A DNA stretch of 64,000 nucleotides. It comes from Ensifer adhaerens. Lineage in GTDB: Bacteria; Pseudomonadota; Alphaproteobacteria; Rhizobiales; Rhizobiaceae. A model generated the notes under the pieces. That model worked only from the letters and a program-made list of their open reading frames with translations, was not told the origin of the DNA and did no database searches. How positions within the stretch are numbered: the stretch's first letter is position 1; every line of letters starts with the position of its first letter. Positions 31,789 through 42,385 of this stretch are shown here, in pieces. Position numbers and translations under genes: made by a program. The DNA is taken from NCBI GenBank assembly GCA_900215285.1, contig OCMG01000004.1, forward strand, positions 2,712,001 to 2,776,000. The letters are read 5' to 3'.

Positions 31789-33894
31789 ATGAGACCCGCG
31801 ATCCTCGATCCGCTTTTTGCGCCACTCTCCACGCTGCCCGGCATCGGACCGCGAACCGGCGATTTGTATGCGAAGCTTCTTGATCATGAAAACATAGATG
31901 ATTGCAGGGTCTTGGACCTCGTTCTTCATGTTCCGTCTTCATTGATCGACCGCCGCAACCAGCCGGGTATCGCGCTTTCGCCCGAAGGCGCGATCGTCAC
32001 GATCAAGGGGCTTGTCGACCGCCACCAGCCGCCGCCGCGCGGCAACGCCGCCGCCCCATACCGGGTTTTCATCCATGACGACACGGGGGAACTGGCGCTC
32101 ACCTATTTCCGGGTCAAGGGCAACTGGCTGGAAAAGGCGCTCCCTGTCGGTGAGGACGTGATCGTTTCCGGCAAGGTCAACTGGTTCAATGGCCGCCCGT
32201 CCATGGTCCATCCGGATTATGCGGCGACGGTTGAAGACATGGACAAGCTGCCGTTGGTGGAGCCGGTCTATCGGATGACGGCGGGACTGTCGTCGAAGGC
32301 GCTGCGCAAGACCATCGAGGCGGCTGTCGAGCGTCTGCCCGATCTCCCTGAATGGCTGGATGGGTCCCTCACATCAAAGCATAGCTTTCCCTCGGTCAAG
32401 GAGAGCTTCGAGCGGCTGCACCACCCGCGCGACGCCTCGGATCTCGATATGCAGGCTCCGGCGCGGCGCAGGCTTGCCTATGACGAGTTTCTCGCCGGGC
32501 AGATTTCTCTGGCGCTGGTTCGCCAAAGGTTGCGCAAAGCGGCGGGCATTCCAGTTCATGCAACGGGTGAACTCTCGTCGCAAATTCGCCGCGCCATGCC
32601 CTTTTCGCTCACCGGCAGCCAGGAGGCCGCTGTTCAAGCCGTGCTGGATGACATGGCGGGCGAACAGCGGATGCTGAGGCTCCTGCAAGGCGATGTGGGA
32701 TCGGGCAAGACGGCCGTGGCGCTGATGGCGATGGCGGCGGCAGTCGAGGCTGGCGGTCAGGCCGTGCTCATGGCGCCAACGGAAATTCTGGCCAGGCAGC
32801 ATCTTGAAACGATTCAGAAATACACCGCAAATACGGGTATTTCGGTTCTTCTTCTCACAGGCAAGATGAAGGCAGCGGAGCGCCGCGAGGCGCTGGAGCG
32901 GATCAAGAGCGGCGAAGCAGATATCGTCATCGGCACGCATGCGCTGTTTCAGGATAACGTCAATTATTCCAATCTCCTGCTGGCCGTCGTGGACGAGCAG
33001 CATCGTTTCGGCGTGCATCAACGCCTGCGGCTGACCGCCAAGGGCCTGTCGCCGCATATGCTGGTGATGACCGCGACGCCGATCCCGCGCACGCTCGTGC
33101 TCGCCGCCTTCGGGGACATGGATGTCTCGAAGCTCACCGAGAAGCCGGCAGGCCGGAAGCCGATACAGACGGCCGTCATCCCCATGGAACGCCTGAGCGA
33201 CATTGTCGAGCGATTGCGCGCGGCGACTGCCGAAGGCAAGAAGGCCTATTGGATCTGCCCGCTGGTCGAGGAATCCGATGTCTCCGATCTCATGTCGGCG
33301 GAAGAGCGGCATGCGGTTCTCACGAAGGCGCTCCGGCAGCGCATCGGCCTCGTCCATGGCCGCATGACGGCGGCAGAGAAGGATGAAGCCATGGCGCTCT
33401 TCAAGAGCGGCCAGACCCGCCTCCTCGTCGCCACCACCGTCATCGAAGTGGGCGTCGATGTGCCGGACGCCACGATCATGGTGATCGAACACGCCGAGCG
33501 CTTCGGCCTTGCCCAGCTGCACCAGCTGCGAGGCCGCGTCGGGCGTGGCGATGAAGCCTCGACCTGCCTGCTTCTCTACAAGGGGCCGCTGACTGAGAAC
33601 GGGCGGGCGCGGCTCAACATCATGCGCGAGACCGAAGACGGCTTCCTGATCGCCGAGGAAGACCTGAAGCTGCGTGGCGAGGGTGAGCTTCTTGGAACAC
33701 GCCAATCAGGCACGCCTGGTTTTCACCTGGCAAGCCTCGAGGCACATGGAGACCTGCTGGAGATGGCGCGCAAGGATGCGGCCTATATCCTGGGCAAGGA
33801 TCCTAACCTCGAAGGCGAGCGCGGCGACCGCATTCGGGAACTGCTCTATTTCCACCGGCGCGATGAGGCGATCCGCTTCCTACGCGCCGGCTGA
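31789..33894 (+). CDS. recG: ATP-dependent DNA helicase RecG
   Basis: A 701-aa branch-migration helicase. An N-terminal wedge/OB domain (about residues 1-240) is followed by helicase motifs: LQGDVGSGKTAVALMAM (Walker A), DEQHRFGVHQR, TATPIPRTL, and QLRGRVGRGDE (motif VI). The C-terminal region contains RGEGELLGTRQSG. RecG remodels stalled forks and Holliday junctions. Its start is 93 bp from sdhE on the opposite strand, so the two share a promoter region. Confidence 0.97.
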   Translation: MRPAILDPLFAPLSTLPGIGPRTGDLYAKLLDHENIDDCRVLDLVLHVPSSLIDRRNQPGIALSPEGAIVTIKGLVDRHQPPPRGNAAAPYRVFIHDDTGELALTYFRVKGNWLEKALPVGEDVIVSGKVNWFNGRPSMVHPDYAATVEDMDKLPLVEPVYRMTAGLSSKALRKTIEAAVERLPDLPEWLDGSLTSKHSFPSVKESFERLHHPRDASDLDMQAPARRRLAYDEFLAGQISLALVRQRLRKAAGIPVHATGELSSQIRRAMPFSLTGSQEAAVQAVLDDMAGEQRMLRLLQGDVGSGKTAVALMAMAAAVEAGGQAVLMAPTEILARQHLETIQKYTANTGISVLLLTGKMKAAERREALERIKSGEADIVIGTHALFQDNVNYSNLLLAVVDEQHRFGVHQRLRLTAKGLSPHMLVMTATPIPRTLVLAAFGDMDVSKLTEKPAGRKPIQTAVIPMERLSDIVERLRAATAEGKKAYWICPLVEESDVSDLMSAEERHAVLTKALRQRIGLVHGRMTAAEKDEAMALFKSGQTRLLVATTVIEVGVDVPDATIMVIEHAERFGLAQLHQLRGRVGRGDEASTCLLLYKGPLTENGRARLNIMRETEDGFLIAEEDLKLRGEGELLGTRQSGTPGFHLASLEAHGDLLEMARKDAAYILGKDPNLEGERGDRIRELLYFHRRDEAIRFLRAG

Positions 33895-33903
33895 TTGCCT
33901 TTC

Positions 33904-35982
33904 TCAGCCTTCGATGCGGCGCAGCCGGTTCAAGTCCTGATCAACCTGGGCCATCATCTGCTTCTGGCGGCTGGCAATCGCTTCCGCCTGCCCCATGATC
34001 GCATTAATCGACTCGAAGCCCTTGAAGAGGCCACTCAGCTCCCCGGAAATCCCCGAATAGCCATCCTGCGCGCGCAGCAACTTGTCTTCCGATGTCTGGA
34101 TGCGCTGTCCGAGAAGCTTCATCGATGCCTCAACCTGATCGAGCGACGCCCGGCTCTTGTCGAGCGTGGTCTTGGTGTCGGTCGCCAGATTGCGGACCTC
34201 GTTGGCAACGATAGCGAAGGCCTTGCCCGCCTCGCCTGCGCGGGCGGCCTCGATGGTGGCATTGAGCGACAGAAGGTTGGTCTGCATCGTGATCTTGTCG
34301 ATGACGGCGACGATGTCGTTCAGCTGCCGCATCATCTCGTTGACCTTGCCGAACTCCTCTTCGAGCTGGCCGCGATCGTCGCCGGTTGCGACTTCAGCAA
34401 TACGCCCGGCAATCCCGTCCCTCATTCCGGCGACGCTCTCGCGCACATGATTGGTCTCGCCGATGACCGTATCGATCTGATCCGTGAGATGCGACGACTG
34501 GCCGATGAAGTCGGTGAGCCGGCCGATAACCTTGCGGCGCACCCCATCGATCATCATTTGCTGGTTCAGCCGGCACCGCACGAAATAGCGGGCGAAGCGC
34601 GCATACTGAATCGCGAAATTGCTGACGAAGGGATCGTAGAACGATTGACCCTCCTCAACACGATAGAAGACGACCGCCGTCAGGGTCTGGTTGACGTTGA
34701 TGCCCAGCAATTCGCCGAAGGTCGAGAAGCCGGCTGCGGGGACGTCCCAGAATCCATCTAGCCCGCGCAAGGAGCGGCCGTTGTTCAGCCGGCGCAGAAT
34801 GCAGTCATTCAGGACGGCAGCCACGGGTTCCGGCTTTCCCTTGGCGAATTCGGCATAGTCGCGCCGCGTCTGTTCGGCGAAATCGGTGGCCTTCAACAGA
34901 TGCAATTCGTCGCCCGGATTGACGTCGCAGTAGAAATTGACCGTTCCTGCCTTCGGGTCGATGCCGGAGACGGAGCGGACGAAATATTCGTCACCCATGC
35001 GGATCGCAAACGTGTAGCCGTCGAGCCGCGCCTGAAGCTCATCCGGGTGGCAGCGCATCATCGCCGCCATCGCCTCGGTGATCGGCTTGATCTCGGTCGT
35101 GCGCACATCGATCGCCGAGCGAACCTGTCGCGTCTCCGGGCTCGCCTCCATGATGGCGAGCGTCTGGCCGGTGGGCGTGAAGTTCTGGCTCTTGAAGACG
35201 CCGAAGCGAATGCCCGAAGCCATCTTGGCGAAGATGATCAGCGCGTGTCCCTGCAGAAAGCGTTCGCCGTCGAAGATCCCAGTCGTCTGGAAGTCCAGCT
35301 TGCCGCCGGACGAACCGCCAACGAAGAGACAGGGGAAGCGCCCCGCCTCGTAGACGGCTTCCATGAAATAGTTTTCAGACGCCGACAGGCCATCGATCAG
35401 GGTCAGCGCAATCGTGTCTTCCGGGTGGATCGAGAATTGCGGGCGGACATTGGCAATGTTGCGGACAATCTCGGCGACGCGGACCTGCTGCGACTTGGAT
35501 GGTGCCCCCTTGCGGATATCTTCATTGGCCAGCGAAACCGAATGGACCGAAATGCGCTGGATGATATCCGGGCTGAAAGCCTGCAGGACGACATTGTCGT
35601 AGCTACCCTCGGCGGAACAGTAGAGCGGCACTCCGCTCAGACCGTCCGCGCAGAGTTCACCGGCAGTCGTGACGGCAATGAAATTGCGGGTGCCGCATTG
35701 GCTGGAAATCAGCCTGCAGACGGACTGGAAATCGACGTGGGGTGAGATGTAAGCCATCACGAGGCTGGCTGGGCGCCCGGCAAAGTCCCAGAAGTCTGGC
35801 GTAATCCCTTCGAGCCGCGAATTCGTCCGCCCGACATGCATCGGATCGAAATCTGAGACTTCGGGCAGTGCTTCGAAGGCTTCGTCCTCGGGCTCGTAAG
35901 CCAACGGCGGGGCAACAATTTGCTCCCGCACGGTCTCCGGCGCACGCGCGCCCTTTTCACTCTTCCTGATCAGCCCGAACAT
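33904..35982 (-). CDS. Soluble FIST-domain methyl-accepting chemotaxis protein
   Basis: A 692-aa protein with no transmembrane segment. The N-terminal half matches FIST and FIST_C sensor modules ([49 protein letters not shown]). The C-terminal part is a chemoreceptor signalling domain whose hairpin tip reads [20 protein letters not shown] followed by [16 protein letters not shown], so it should contact CheA/CheW. FIST is a predicted small-molecule-binding domain in signalling proteins. The lack of membrane helices suggests a cytoplasmic or internally sensed cue. Monocistronic, next to convergent recG; a TTGA-N6-TCAA dyad lies upstream. Confidence 0.92.
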   Translation of the reverse strand: MFGLIRKSEKGARAPETVREQIVAPPLAYEPEDEAFEALPEVSDFDPMHVGRTNSRLEGITPDFWDFAGRPASLVMAYISPHVDFQSVCRLISSQCGTRNFIAVTTAGELCADGLSGVPLYCSAEGSYDNVVLQAFSPDIIQRISVHSVSLANEDIRKGAPSKSQQVRVAEIVRNIANVRPQFSIHPEDTIALTLIDGLSASENYFMEAVYEAGRFPCLFVGGSSGGKLDFQTTGIFDGERFLQGHALIIFAKMASGIRFGVFKSQNFTPTGQTLAIMEASPETRQVRSAIDVRTTEIKPITEAMAAMMRCHPDELQARLDGYTFAIRMGDEYFVRSVSGIDPKAGTVNFYCDVNPGDELHLLKATDFAEQTRRDYAEFAKGKPEPVAAVLNDCILRRLNNGRSLRGLDGFWDVPAAGFSTFGELLGINVNQTLTAVVFYRVEEGQSFYDPFVSNFAIQYARFARYFVRCRLNQQMMIDGVRRKVIGRLTDFIGQSSHLTDQIDTVIGETNHVRESVAGMRDGIAGRIAEVATGDDRGQLEEEFGKVNEMMRQLNDIVAVIDKITMQTNLLSLNATIEAARAGEAGKAFAIVANEVRNLATDTKTTLDKSRASLDQVEASMKLLGQRIQTSEDKLLRAQDGYSGISGELSGLFKGFESINAIMGQAEAIASRQKQMMAQVDQDLNRLRRIEG

Positions 35983-36082
35983 GTTTCCCCCACAGCTTGC
36001 CGACAGCAGATGCGAGAATTCGCTCCAACTATTTAAGGAAGCCTGAATTTAAGAAACGAGCATTGCCGCAACTGTCTCAGGC

Positions 36083-36096
36083 TTGAGACATGTCAA
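36083..36096. promoter_or_regulatory. Possible FNR/FixK-type box upstream of the FIST chemoreceptor
   Basis: TTGAGACATGTCAA matches the core TTGA-N6-TCAA, centred about 107 bp upstream of the FIST-MCP start. The fifth base of the left half-site is G rather than the consensus T, so this may be chance; it is reported as a candidate only. Confidence 0.3.
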
Positions 36097-36143
36097 TTCT
36101 GGCGGCGATTTCGGGCTTCATATCATGCCAAAACCGGCGATAC

Positions 36144-36809
36144 CTATTTCGAATCGCTCGGCACCAGGCCGTATTCCGGAGTCACCAGACCGCCTGAAAT
36201 GAGGAACTTGGTCGCGTCCTCGACGCTCATGTCCAGCATGCGTATCTTCGACTTCGGCACGAAGAGCAGGAAGCCTGCCGTCGGCACCGGCGTCGGCGGT
36301 ATGAACACCGTCACGATTTCCTCGCCCGCATCGGACAGGCGAAACGCAATCTCCCCCTTCACGTCGGAAGAGATGAATCCCATGGTCCACGTGCCGGGCG
36401 AAGGAAATTCCACGAGACCCACCTTGCGGAACGACGTCGACTGTTCGTTGAGCACGGTCTCGAAGATCTGCTTGAGGCTCTTGTAGAGGGTCCGCACCAG
36501 CGGCATCCGATGCAGGATGGACTCGCCGAAGCGGACGATGGACCGGCCGATGAGATTCTTGGCCAGAAATCCGACCAGCGTGATAAAGATCATCGCAACC
36601 AGCAGGCCGAAGCCGGGAATGGCGAAAGGCAGGAACTGTTCGGGATTGTAGCGCGCGGGGATATAGGGATTGACCCAACTATCAGCCCATTGGACGAAGG
36701 ACCATGTGAGCCAGATCGTGATGGCAAGCGGTGCGCAGATGATCAGCCCGGTGAGGAAGTTGTTTCGGACACGGGTCGCGACGAATTCGCGTTTGGGAGC
36801 TTCGGACAT
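36144..36809 (-). CDS. DUF502 family membrane protein
   Basis: A 221-aa protein with two N-terminal membrane helices (LTGLIICAPLAITIWLTW and LVAMIFITLVGFLAKNL) and a soluble C-terminal domain with the family motifs (PGTWTMGFIS; VFIPPTPVPTAGFLLFVP). DUF502 proteins are widespread and related to plant LCV-type COV1 membrane proteins, with no assigned activity. I chose ATG 36809; an ATG 12 bp upstream (MRRAM) is possible. The next gene on the same strand is the FIST chemoreceptor 161 bp away. Confidence 0.88.
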   Translation of the reverse strand: MSEAPKREFVATRVRNNFLTGLIICAPLAITIWLTWSFVQWADSWVNPYIPARYNPEQFLPFAIPGFGLLVAMIFITLVGFLAKNLIGRSIVRFGESILHRMPLVRTLYKSLKQIFETVLNEQSTSFRKVGLVEFPSPGTWTMGFISSDVKGEIAFRLSDAGEEIVTVFIPPTPVPTAGFLLFVPKSKIRMLDMSVEDATKFLISGGLVTPEYGLVPSDSK

Positions 36810-37003
36810 TGCGCGTCGCAAGCCTTTCAGAATGCTTTATCATTGACGGCAAATCATACCGCATTGCAAAAGAATGCCCCAAGCCGTACCGGCGTGGCAA
36901 GCGCGGTCTTGACGATTTTCAGGCTTGTCGATTTCAGGCCTGTGCGGCCCCGGACGCGGCCGACCGGCTCGTCGGCGCAGGATGGACCCTGCGCCGAAGA
37001 AGG

Positions 37004-38830
37004 TCACTCGACCGTGACCGACTTGGCAAGATTGCGCGGCTGATCCACATCGGTGCCCATGAATACGGCGGTGTGGTAGGCAATCAGCTGCACGGGCAGC
37101 GAGTAGATCATTGGAGAAATGATCTCGTCCACTTCCGGAAGCACGATCGTTGCCATGGTCTCGAGCGTCGAGGCTGCCGCACCCTTGGCATCGGTGATAA
37201 ATACGATCCGGCCGCCGCGGGCAGCGACCTCCTGCATATTCGACACCGTCTTCTCGAAGAAGCGATCGTGTGGAGCGATGACGATGACGGGCATTTCCTC
37301 GTCGATGAGCGCAATCGGACCGTGCTTCAGCTCGCCCGCCGCATAGCCCTCGGCGTGAATGTAGGAGATTTCCTTGAGCTTCAGCGCACCTTCCATCGCC
37401 AACGGATAGCTGGTGCCACGACCGAGATAGAGCACATCTCGGCACTTCGAGAGGTCGCGCGCCAGCGTCTCGATCTGCTGCTGAATGGAATTGAGCACTG
37501 CGCTCATGACCCGGGGCATTTCGATGAGATGGCGGATCGCGGCAACCTCTTCCGCCTCGGTCATCGTGCCGCGCGCGCGCGCAGCACCGATGGCAAGCGC
37601 GGCAAGAACCGTAAGCTGGCAGGTAAACGCCTTGGTGGAGGCAACGCCGATTTCGGGGCCGGCCATGATCGGGAAGACAGCGTCGGATTCCCGCGCGATC
37701 GTCGACTCCTTCACGTTGACGACCGCGCCGATCTTCAGGCCTTCCTGCTTGCAATAGCGCAGCGATGCGAGCGTGTCGGCCGTCTCGCCTGACTGCGAAA
37801 TGAAAAGTGCGGCGCCATTCTTCGAAAGCGGCATTTCGCGATAGCGGAATTCGGAAGCCACGTCGATTTCGACAGGCAGGCGCGCCAGTCGTTCGAACCA
37901 GTATTTGGATACGAGGCCAGCCAGATAGGCCGTGCCGCAGGCCGAAATAGCCAGCCGGTCGATAGCGGAAAAATCGATCGCGCCTGTGACATCGCGCACC
38001 TTGGCGGTGCCGAAATCGATGTAGTGGCCGAGCGCATGGGAAATGACTTCCGGCTGCTCGTAGATTTCCTTTTCCATGAAATGGCGATGGTTGCCCTTGT
38101 CGACGATATAAGCGGTTGCCGCCGAAATCTGCTTCGGGCGCTCGACAGGATTGCCGTCGAAATCCATGATCTCGACACCGCCGCTGGTCAAGATGGCCCA
38201 ATCGCCGTCCTGCAGATAGGAAATCTGGTTGGTGAAGGGCGACAGCGCGATGGCATCCGAGCCCATGTACATTTCGCCCTTGCCGTAACCCACTGCAAGC
38301 GGCGGGCCCGAGCGCGCCGCCATGATGGTGTCGGGCTCGTCGGCAAAGATCAGGGCGAGCGCATAGGCTCCGGTCAGGCGCTTCAGGACAGACTGGACGG
38401 CATCCCGCTTGGACTTTCCAGAGGCGATTTCCCGGGCCACGAGTTGCGCGACCACTTCCGTATCGGTCTGCGAGGCAAAGACTGCCCCGCCCGCGACCAG
38501 CTCTTCCTTCAATTCGGCGAAGTTCTCGATAATGCCGTTATGGACGATCGCGACATTGCCGACGAAATGCGGATGGGCATTGCTCTCAGTCGGCGCGCCA
38601 TGCGTGGCCCAGCGGGTGTGGGCAATGCCGATATTGCCGGAAAGCGGATGCTGGTCGAGCACCTTTTCCAGATTGAAGAGCTTGCCTTCGGCGCGACGAC
38701 GATCGAGTGTGCCGTGATCGATCGTGGCGACGCCTGCGGAATCATAGCCTCGGTATTCGAGGCGCTTCAGCGCCTCGACAAGACGTCCGGCGACAGGTTC
38801 ACGACCGACGATTCCGACAATTCCGCACAT
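37004..38830 (-). CDS. glmS: Glutamine-fructose-6-phosphate aminotransferase (isomerizing)
   Basis: A 608-aa enzyme making glucosamine-6-phosphate, the entry to UDP-GlcNAc. The N-terminal Ntn glutaminase domain starts with the nucleophile at M-C2-GIVGIVG and has HTRWATHG. Two SIS domains follow (FISQSGETADTLASLR; YLGRGTSYPLAMEGALKLKE), ending with the C-terminal AKSVTVE. Start at 38830 places Cys2 correctly; the longer open frame was rejected. It lies 104 bp downstream of glmU on the same strand. Confidence 0.98.
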   Translation of the reverse strand: MCGIVGIVGREPVAGRLVEALKRLEYRGYDSAGVATIDHGTLDRRRAEGKLFNLEKVLDQHPLSGNIGIAHTRWATHGAPTESNAHPHFVGNVAIVHNGIIENFAELKEELVAGGAVFASQTDTEVVAQLVAREIASGKSKRDAVQSVLKRLTGAYALALIFADEPDTIMAARSGPPLAVGYGKGEMYMGSDAIALSPFTNQISYLQDGDWAILTSGGVEIMDFDGNPVERPKQISAATAYIVDKGNHRHFMEKEIYEQPEVISHALGHYIDFGTAKVRDVTGAIDFSAIDRLAISACGTAYLAGLVSKYWFERLARLPVEIDVASEFRYREMPLSKNGAALFISQSGETADTLASLRYCKQEGLKIGAVVNVKESTIARESDAVFPIMAGPEIGVASTKAFTCQLTVLAALAIGAARARGTMTEAEEVAAIRHLIEMPRVMSAVLNSIQQQIETLARDLSKCRDVLYLGRGTSYPLAMEGALKLKEISYIHAEGYAAGELKHGPIALIDEEMPVIVIAPHDRFFEKTVSNMQEVAARGGRIVFITDAKGAAASTLETMATIVLPEVDEIISPMIYSLPVQLIAYHTAVFMGTDVDQPRNLAKSVTVE

Positions 38831-38934
38831 GCGCGGCACACTCCAGCAATTGATATCGATGCGATTTCCTAGCGGATTCGGCCGATTGTGCAATCGGTCC
38901 GAAGGTCACTTTCCGAAACGCGTGTTAATATAAA

Positions 38935-40299
38935 TCAACCCTTTGCGGCCTTGAGCGCCGCACGAATGGCCTGAATGCGTTCACGGATCAGCTTCGCCCT
39001 GCCCGGCTTGGTTTCCTGCCGCGCACGACCCAGCGCCAGCGCGTCGTCGGGCACGTCCGAGGTGATGACACTTCCGGAGGCGACATAGGCCCCGTTGCCG
39101 ACCTTGACGGGCGCGACGAGCGACGAGTTCGAGCCGATGAAGGCGTTTTCACCGATCTCGGTTAGATGTTTGTTCACGCCATCATAGTTGCAGGTAATCG
39201 TGCCGGCTCCGATATTGGCGCCTGCGCCGACCGTGGCGTCGCCGATGTAGGTCAGATGATTGACCTTCGCGCCCTTGCCGATCTCGCCCTTCTTGACCTC
39301 GCAGAAATTGCCGACCTTGGAGTCCGGGCCCAGATTGGCACCCGGACGCAAACGGGCAAACGGTCCGACCGTCGCACCAGCCGACACATATGCGCCCTCA
39401 AGATGGCTGAACGCGTGAACGACCGCACCACCCTCCACCGTGACACCCGGGCCGAAAACGACATGGGGCTCGATCAGCGCATCCTTGCCGATGACGGTGT
39501 CATGCGAGAGGAAGACTGTTTCAGGCGCAATCATGGTAACTCCGGACAACATGATCTCAAGGCGCCGGCGGCGCTGCCAGAGCGCTTCCAGTTCGGCGAG
39601 TTCGGCGCGGGTGTTGCAGCCGGCAAGCTCGTCTTCCGGCGCCACGATCGCCATGGCCCTGCCGCCGTTGGCACGCGCGACTTCGACGATGTCGGTCAAA
39701 TAATATTCGCCCTTGGCGTTGGCGTTTCCGATCTTCTCCAGCAGTTCCAGCGCGCGGCTGCCCTTGATGGCCATCATGCCGCCATTGCAGAGGGTGACCT
39801 TGCGCTCTTCATCGCTGGCGTCCTTGTGTTCGCGGATGGCGAGAAGATCGCCATCCTTCGTCAACAGGCGCCCGTAACCGGTCGGGTCTGCCGCCTCGAA
39901 ACCGATCACCACGACGTCGTAGCCGTCGGCGAGCCCTGCGCGGGCCCGAACCAATGTCTGAGGTTCAACAAGAGGTGTGTCACCAAAAACCACCACGACA
40001 TCGTCATATCCTCGGGCGATCGCCGTCCGGGCGGCAAGCACGGCATGACCCGTGCCAAGCCGTTCGGTCTGAACATGGCTTTCAAGCGCAACTCCGCCCT
40101 GCCGTGCGGCCGCCTCCACCTTGTCCGGGTCGCGTCCGACGACCAGCGCAATGTCAGAGATGCCTGCTGCCTTCAGATTCGCAGCCACGTGACCAATCAT
40201 CGGAAGGCCGCCGATCGGGTGCAGAACCTTGCTCAGGGAGGACTTCATGCGAGTGCTGTCGCCCGCGGCGAGAACAACTGCGAGGCAGGAACGGGTCAT
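38935..40299 (-). CDS. glmU: Bifunctional N-acetylglucosamine-1-phosphate uridyltransferase/glucosamine-1-phosphate acetyltransferase
   Basis: A 454-aa enzyme that completes UDP-GlcNAc synthesis. The N-terminal pyrophosphorylase domain has [11 protein letters not shown] (variant of the LAAGxGTRM signature) and the C-terminal left-handed beta-helix has hexapeptide repeats plus [12 protein letters not shown] and [12 protein letters not shown]. It precedes glmS, so both cell-wall amino-sugar steps are encoded together. ATG 40299 chosen as the conserved start. Confidence 0.97.
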   Translation of the reverse strand: MTRSCLAVVLAAGDSTRMKSSLSKVLHPIGGLPMIGHVAANLKAAGISDIALVVGRDPDKVEAAARQGGVALESHVQTERLGTGHAVLAARTAIARGYDDVVVVFGDTPLVEPQTLVRARAGLADGYDVVVIGFEAADPTGYGRLLTKDGDLLAIREHKDASDEERKVTLCNGGMMAIKGSRALELLEKIGNANAKGEYYLTDIVEVARANGGRAMAIVAPEDELAGCNTRAELAELEALWQRRRRLEIMLSGVTMIAPETVFLSHDTVIGKDALIEPHVVFGPGVTVEGGAVVHAFSHLEGAYVSAGATVGPFARLRPGANLGPDSKVGNFCEVKKGEIGKGAKVNHLTYIGDATVGAGANIGAGTITCNYDGVNKHLTEIGENAFIGSNSSLVAPVKVGNGAYVASGSVITSDVPDDALALGRARQETKPGRAKLIRERIQAIRAALKAAKG

Positions 40300-40392
40300 G
40301 GGGTTGTGGGCTCCGAAAGACAATTCTAGCGCCCCCTCTATCAGACTCGGTTCTGATTGCAAAATCCGACTGATAGGGGTTGAGCGGAAGTC

Positions 40393-41469
40393 CTATTGAC
40401 CAGTCTTCGGCACGTCGCCCACCACGCCCAGCACGAAGAAATCCATCGACAGCAGGACGCTGTCTGCGGCGGTCTCGTTCTTCTTTAGCCAGGTCTTGCT
40501 GGCTTGCGTGCGCACTGGCCCGTGGAATGGCTTCAACGTGCCGCTCGCAATCTTCTGTTCGCTGGTTTGCGCGAACTTCACGACATCGGCCGGCATGTTG
40601 CGATAGGGCGCCATGGTGATGATGCCGGAGGCCAGACCGTCCCAGCTCGCCTCTCCCGTCCAGCTTCCGTCGAGATAGGCTTTCACGCGGGCAGCATCAT
40701 AGGCACCCCAGTTGTAGACGATCGCCGTCAACTGGGCCAGCTGGCCGATGCGGCTCAAATCGCTGCCGTAACCGAAAGCGCGCAGATTGTTGGTTTCCGC
40801 GACCTGCATGGGGGCGGTCGAGTCGGTTTGCTGCGTGATGATGTCGATGCCCTCGGCGGCAGCGTCGCGGGTGGCCTTTGCTTCCTTGTCAGGATCGAAC
40901 CAGCTTCCCGTCCAATACACCTTGGTCTTGAAACGGGGATCGATCGATTGGGCTCCCAGCTCGAAGGCATTGATGCCCTGCATGACCTCGGGAATGGGAA
41001 ATGGCGCGATATAGGCCGCCTGCCCTGACTTCGACATCTTCGCCGCAATCCGACCGGTCAGATACCGACCCTCGTAAAAGCGGGCATTGTAGACGGCGAC
41101 GTTACGTGTCGTCTTGAAGCCCCCAAGATGCTCGAACCGCACGGAGGGATACTTGGCGGCAGCGGCCAGAACCGCGTCCATGTAGCCGAAAGCGGTGCCG
41201 AAGATCAGGTTGCAGCCAGACGCTGCCAGCTTGTCGAAGACCGGTATCGCGGCCGAGCTTTCGGGCACGTTTTCGGTGAAACTCGTCTCGATCCTGTCAC
41301 CGAACTGGCGCTCCACCTCTAGGCGCCCGCGATCCTGCGCCTGTGACCAGCCGCCGTCGCTCCTGAGACCGGGATAGACGAAGCAGATCTTCGGCTTGTC
41401 CGCCGCCTGTGCAAGGCCCGCACCCAGAAGGAGTGCCGCAAGCGGGACAGTTTTCTTCAACAGCTGCAT
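40393..41469 (-). CDS. BMP family ABC transporter substrate-binding protein
   Basis: A 358-aa exported protein (signal peptide ending about LAQAADKPK, near residue 22) of the basic-membrane-protein (PnrA/Med) family, with ICFVYPGLRSDGGWSQAQDRGR, FGTAFGYMDAVLAAA, and a C-terminal WTGEASWDGLASGI stretch. Such proteins bind nucleosides or related ligands for an ABC importer. No permease or ATPase genes lie next to it. It sits 20 bp downstream of pcs, apparently in the same transcript, an unusual pairing. Confidence 0.9.
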   Translation of the reverse strand: MQLLKKTVPLAALLLGAGLAQAADKPKICFVYPGLRSDGGWSQAQDRGRLEVERQFGDRIETSFTENVPESSAAIPVFDKLAASGCNLIFGTAFGYMDAVLAAAAKYPSVRFEHLGGFKTTRNVAVYNARFYEGRYLTGRIAAKMSKSGQAAYIAPFPIPEVMQGINAFELGAQSIDPRFKTKVYWTGSWFDPDKEAKATRDAAAEGIDIITQQTDSTAPMQVAETNNLRAFGYGSDLSRIGQLAQLTAIVYNWGAYDAARVKAYLDGSWTGEASWDGLASGIITMAPYRNMPADVVKFAQTSEQKIASGTLKPFHGPVRTQASKTWLKKNETAADSVLLSMDFFVLGVVGDVPKTGQ

Positions 41470-41489
41470 GGCTTCAGCCCCCCCTCACA

Positions 41490-42221
41490 TCAATGCTCGC
41501 TCCGTCCCAGCGACGGAAACGCCTGCAGCACCGCGCCGATTATGTAAAGATAGAGCCCGCTGATCACCACGCCCCAAACCAGCCATTGTGGCGATTCGAA
41601 ATGCAGAAGCAGCGCGGCGATGCTGAGGACAGACCAGACGGCGAAAACCGCCAGATTAAGCGGCCTCAGGCGCTTCACGCGAACAGGATGAAGGAAATTG
41701 ATCGGGAGGAAAGTCAGGAAGACTGAGACCGCGACCACGGCAAAGGCCGTGACCTCGCTCGCCTTGATGACGAAAAGCGTGAAGACGACCATGTTCCAGA
41801 CGACCGGAAAGCCGGAGAAGAAATTCTCCTCTGTCTTCATGCCCATATCCGCATAATAGATGGCGCTGGAAACAACGATCAGGCCTGCGGCGACAAACGA
41901 CCACGGCACGCCGATCATGTGGCTCTGATAAAGCGCAAAGGCCGGAAGAAGAACATAGGTGACGTAGTCGATCACATTGTCGAGCGTGTCGCCGGACCAG
42001 TTCGGCAACACTTCCTTCACGCGCACCTTGCGGGCTATCGGCCCGTCGATGCCATCGACAGCAAGCGCAAGGCCAAGCCACCAGAACATATCGACAAAGC
42101 GATGTTCGGCAGCGGCCACGACGCCCAGAAAGGCCAGAAATGATCCGGACGCGGTCAGTATGTGAACGGAGAACGCGCGAATCTCCGCATAAGGAACTCG
42201 CCTGTAATTGAATATCTTCAT
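41490..42221 (-). CDS. pcs: Phosphatidylcholine synthase
   Basis: A 243-aa CDP-alcohol phosphatidyltransferase with about seven to eight membrane helices. The catalytic motif reads D-G-P-I-A-R, twelve residues, then G-DTL-D-NVI-D, i.e. DG-x2-AR-x12-G-x3-D-x3-D. The 12-residue spacing, rather than 8, is characteristic of bacterial Pcs, which condenses choline with CDP-diacylglycerol. It is a hallmark of symbiotic and pathogenic alphaproteobacteria. Confidence 0.95.
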   Translation of the reverse strand: MKIFNYRRVPYAEIRAFSVHILTASGSFLAFLGVVAAAEHRFVDMFWWLGLALAVDGIDGPIARKVRVKEVLPNWSGDTLDNVIDYVTYVLLPAFALYQSHMIGVPWSFVAAGLIVVSSAIYYADMGMKTEENFFSGFPVVWNMVVFTLFVIKASEVTAFAVVAVSVFLTFLPINFLHPVRVKRLRPLNLAVFAVWSVLSIAALLLHFESPQWLVWGVVISGLYLYIIGAVLQAFPSLGRSEH

Positions 42222-42385
42222 CGATTCGCCGTTTCCAACTCGAACAACGTTCGCATTGTCCTAAATCATGTGGCCGTTACAAGATGTCGCGGAAAATAAG
42301 TTTCCAGTGTTCGCAAAAAGCATGGAAGCGACCTGACGGTACCTCTATATGTTCGTGACGGTTTGAATTCTGAAGGTTTGTGACC

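Noticed and set aside
38926..38939. TTAATATAAATCAA resembling an Fnr-type site
   Set aside because: One mismatch and located at the 3' end of glmU with no fitting gene start other than glmS, about 100 bp away and lacking any reason for oxygen control.
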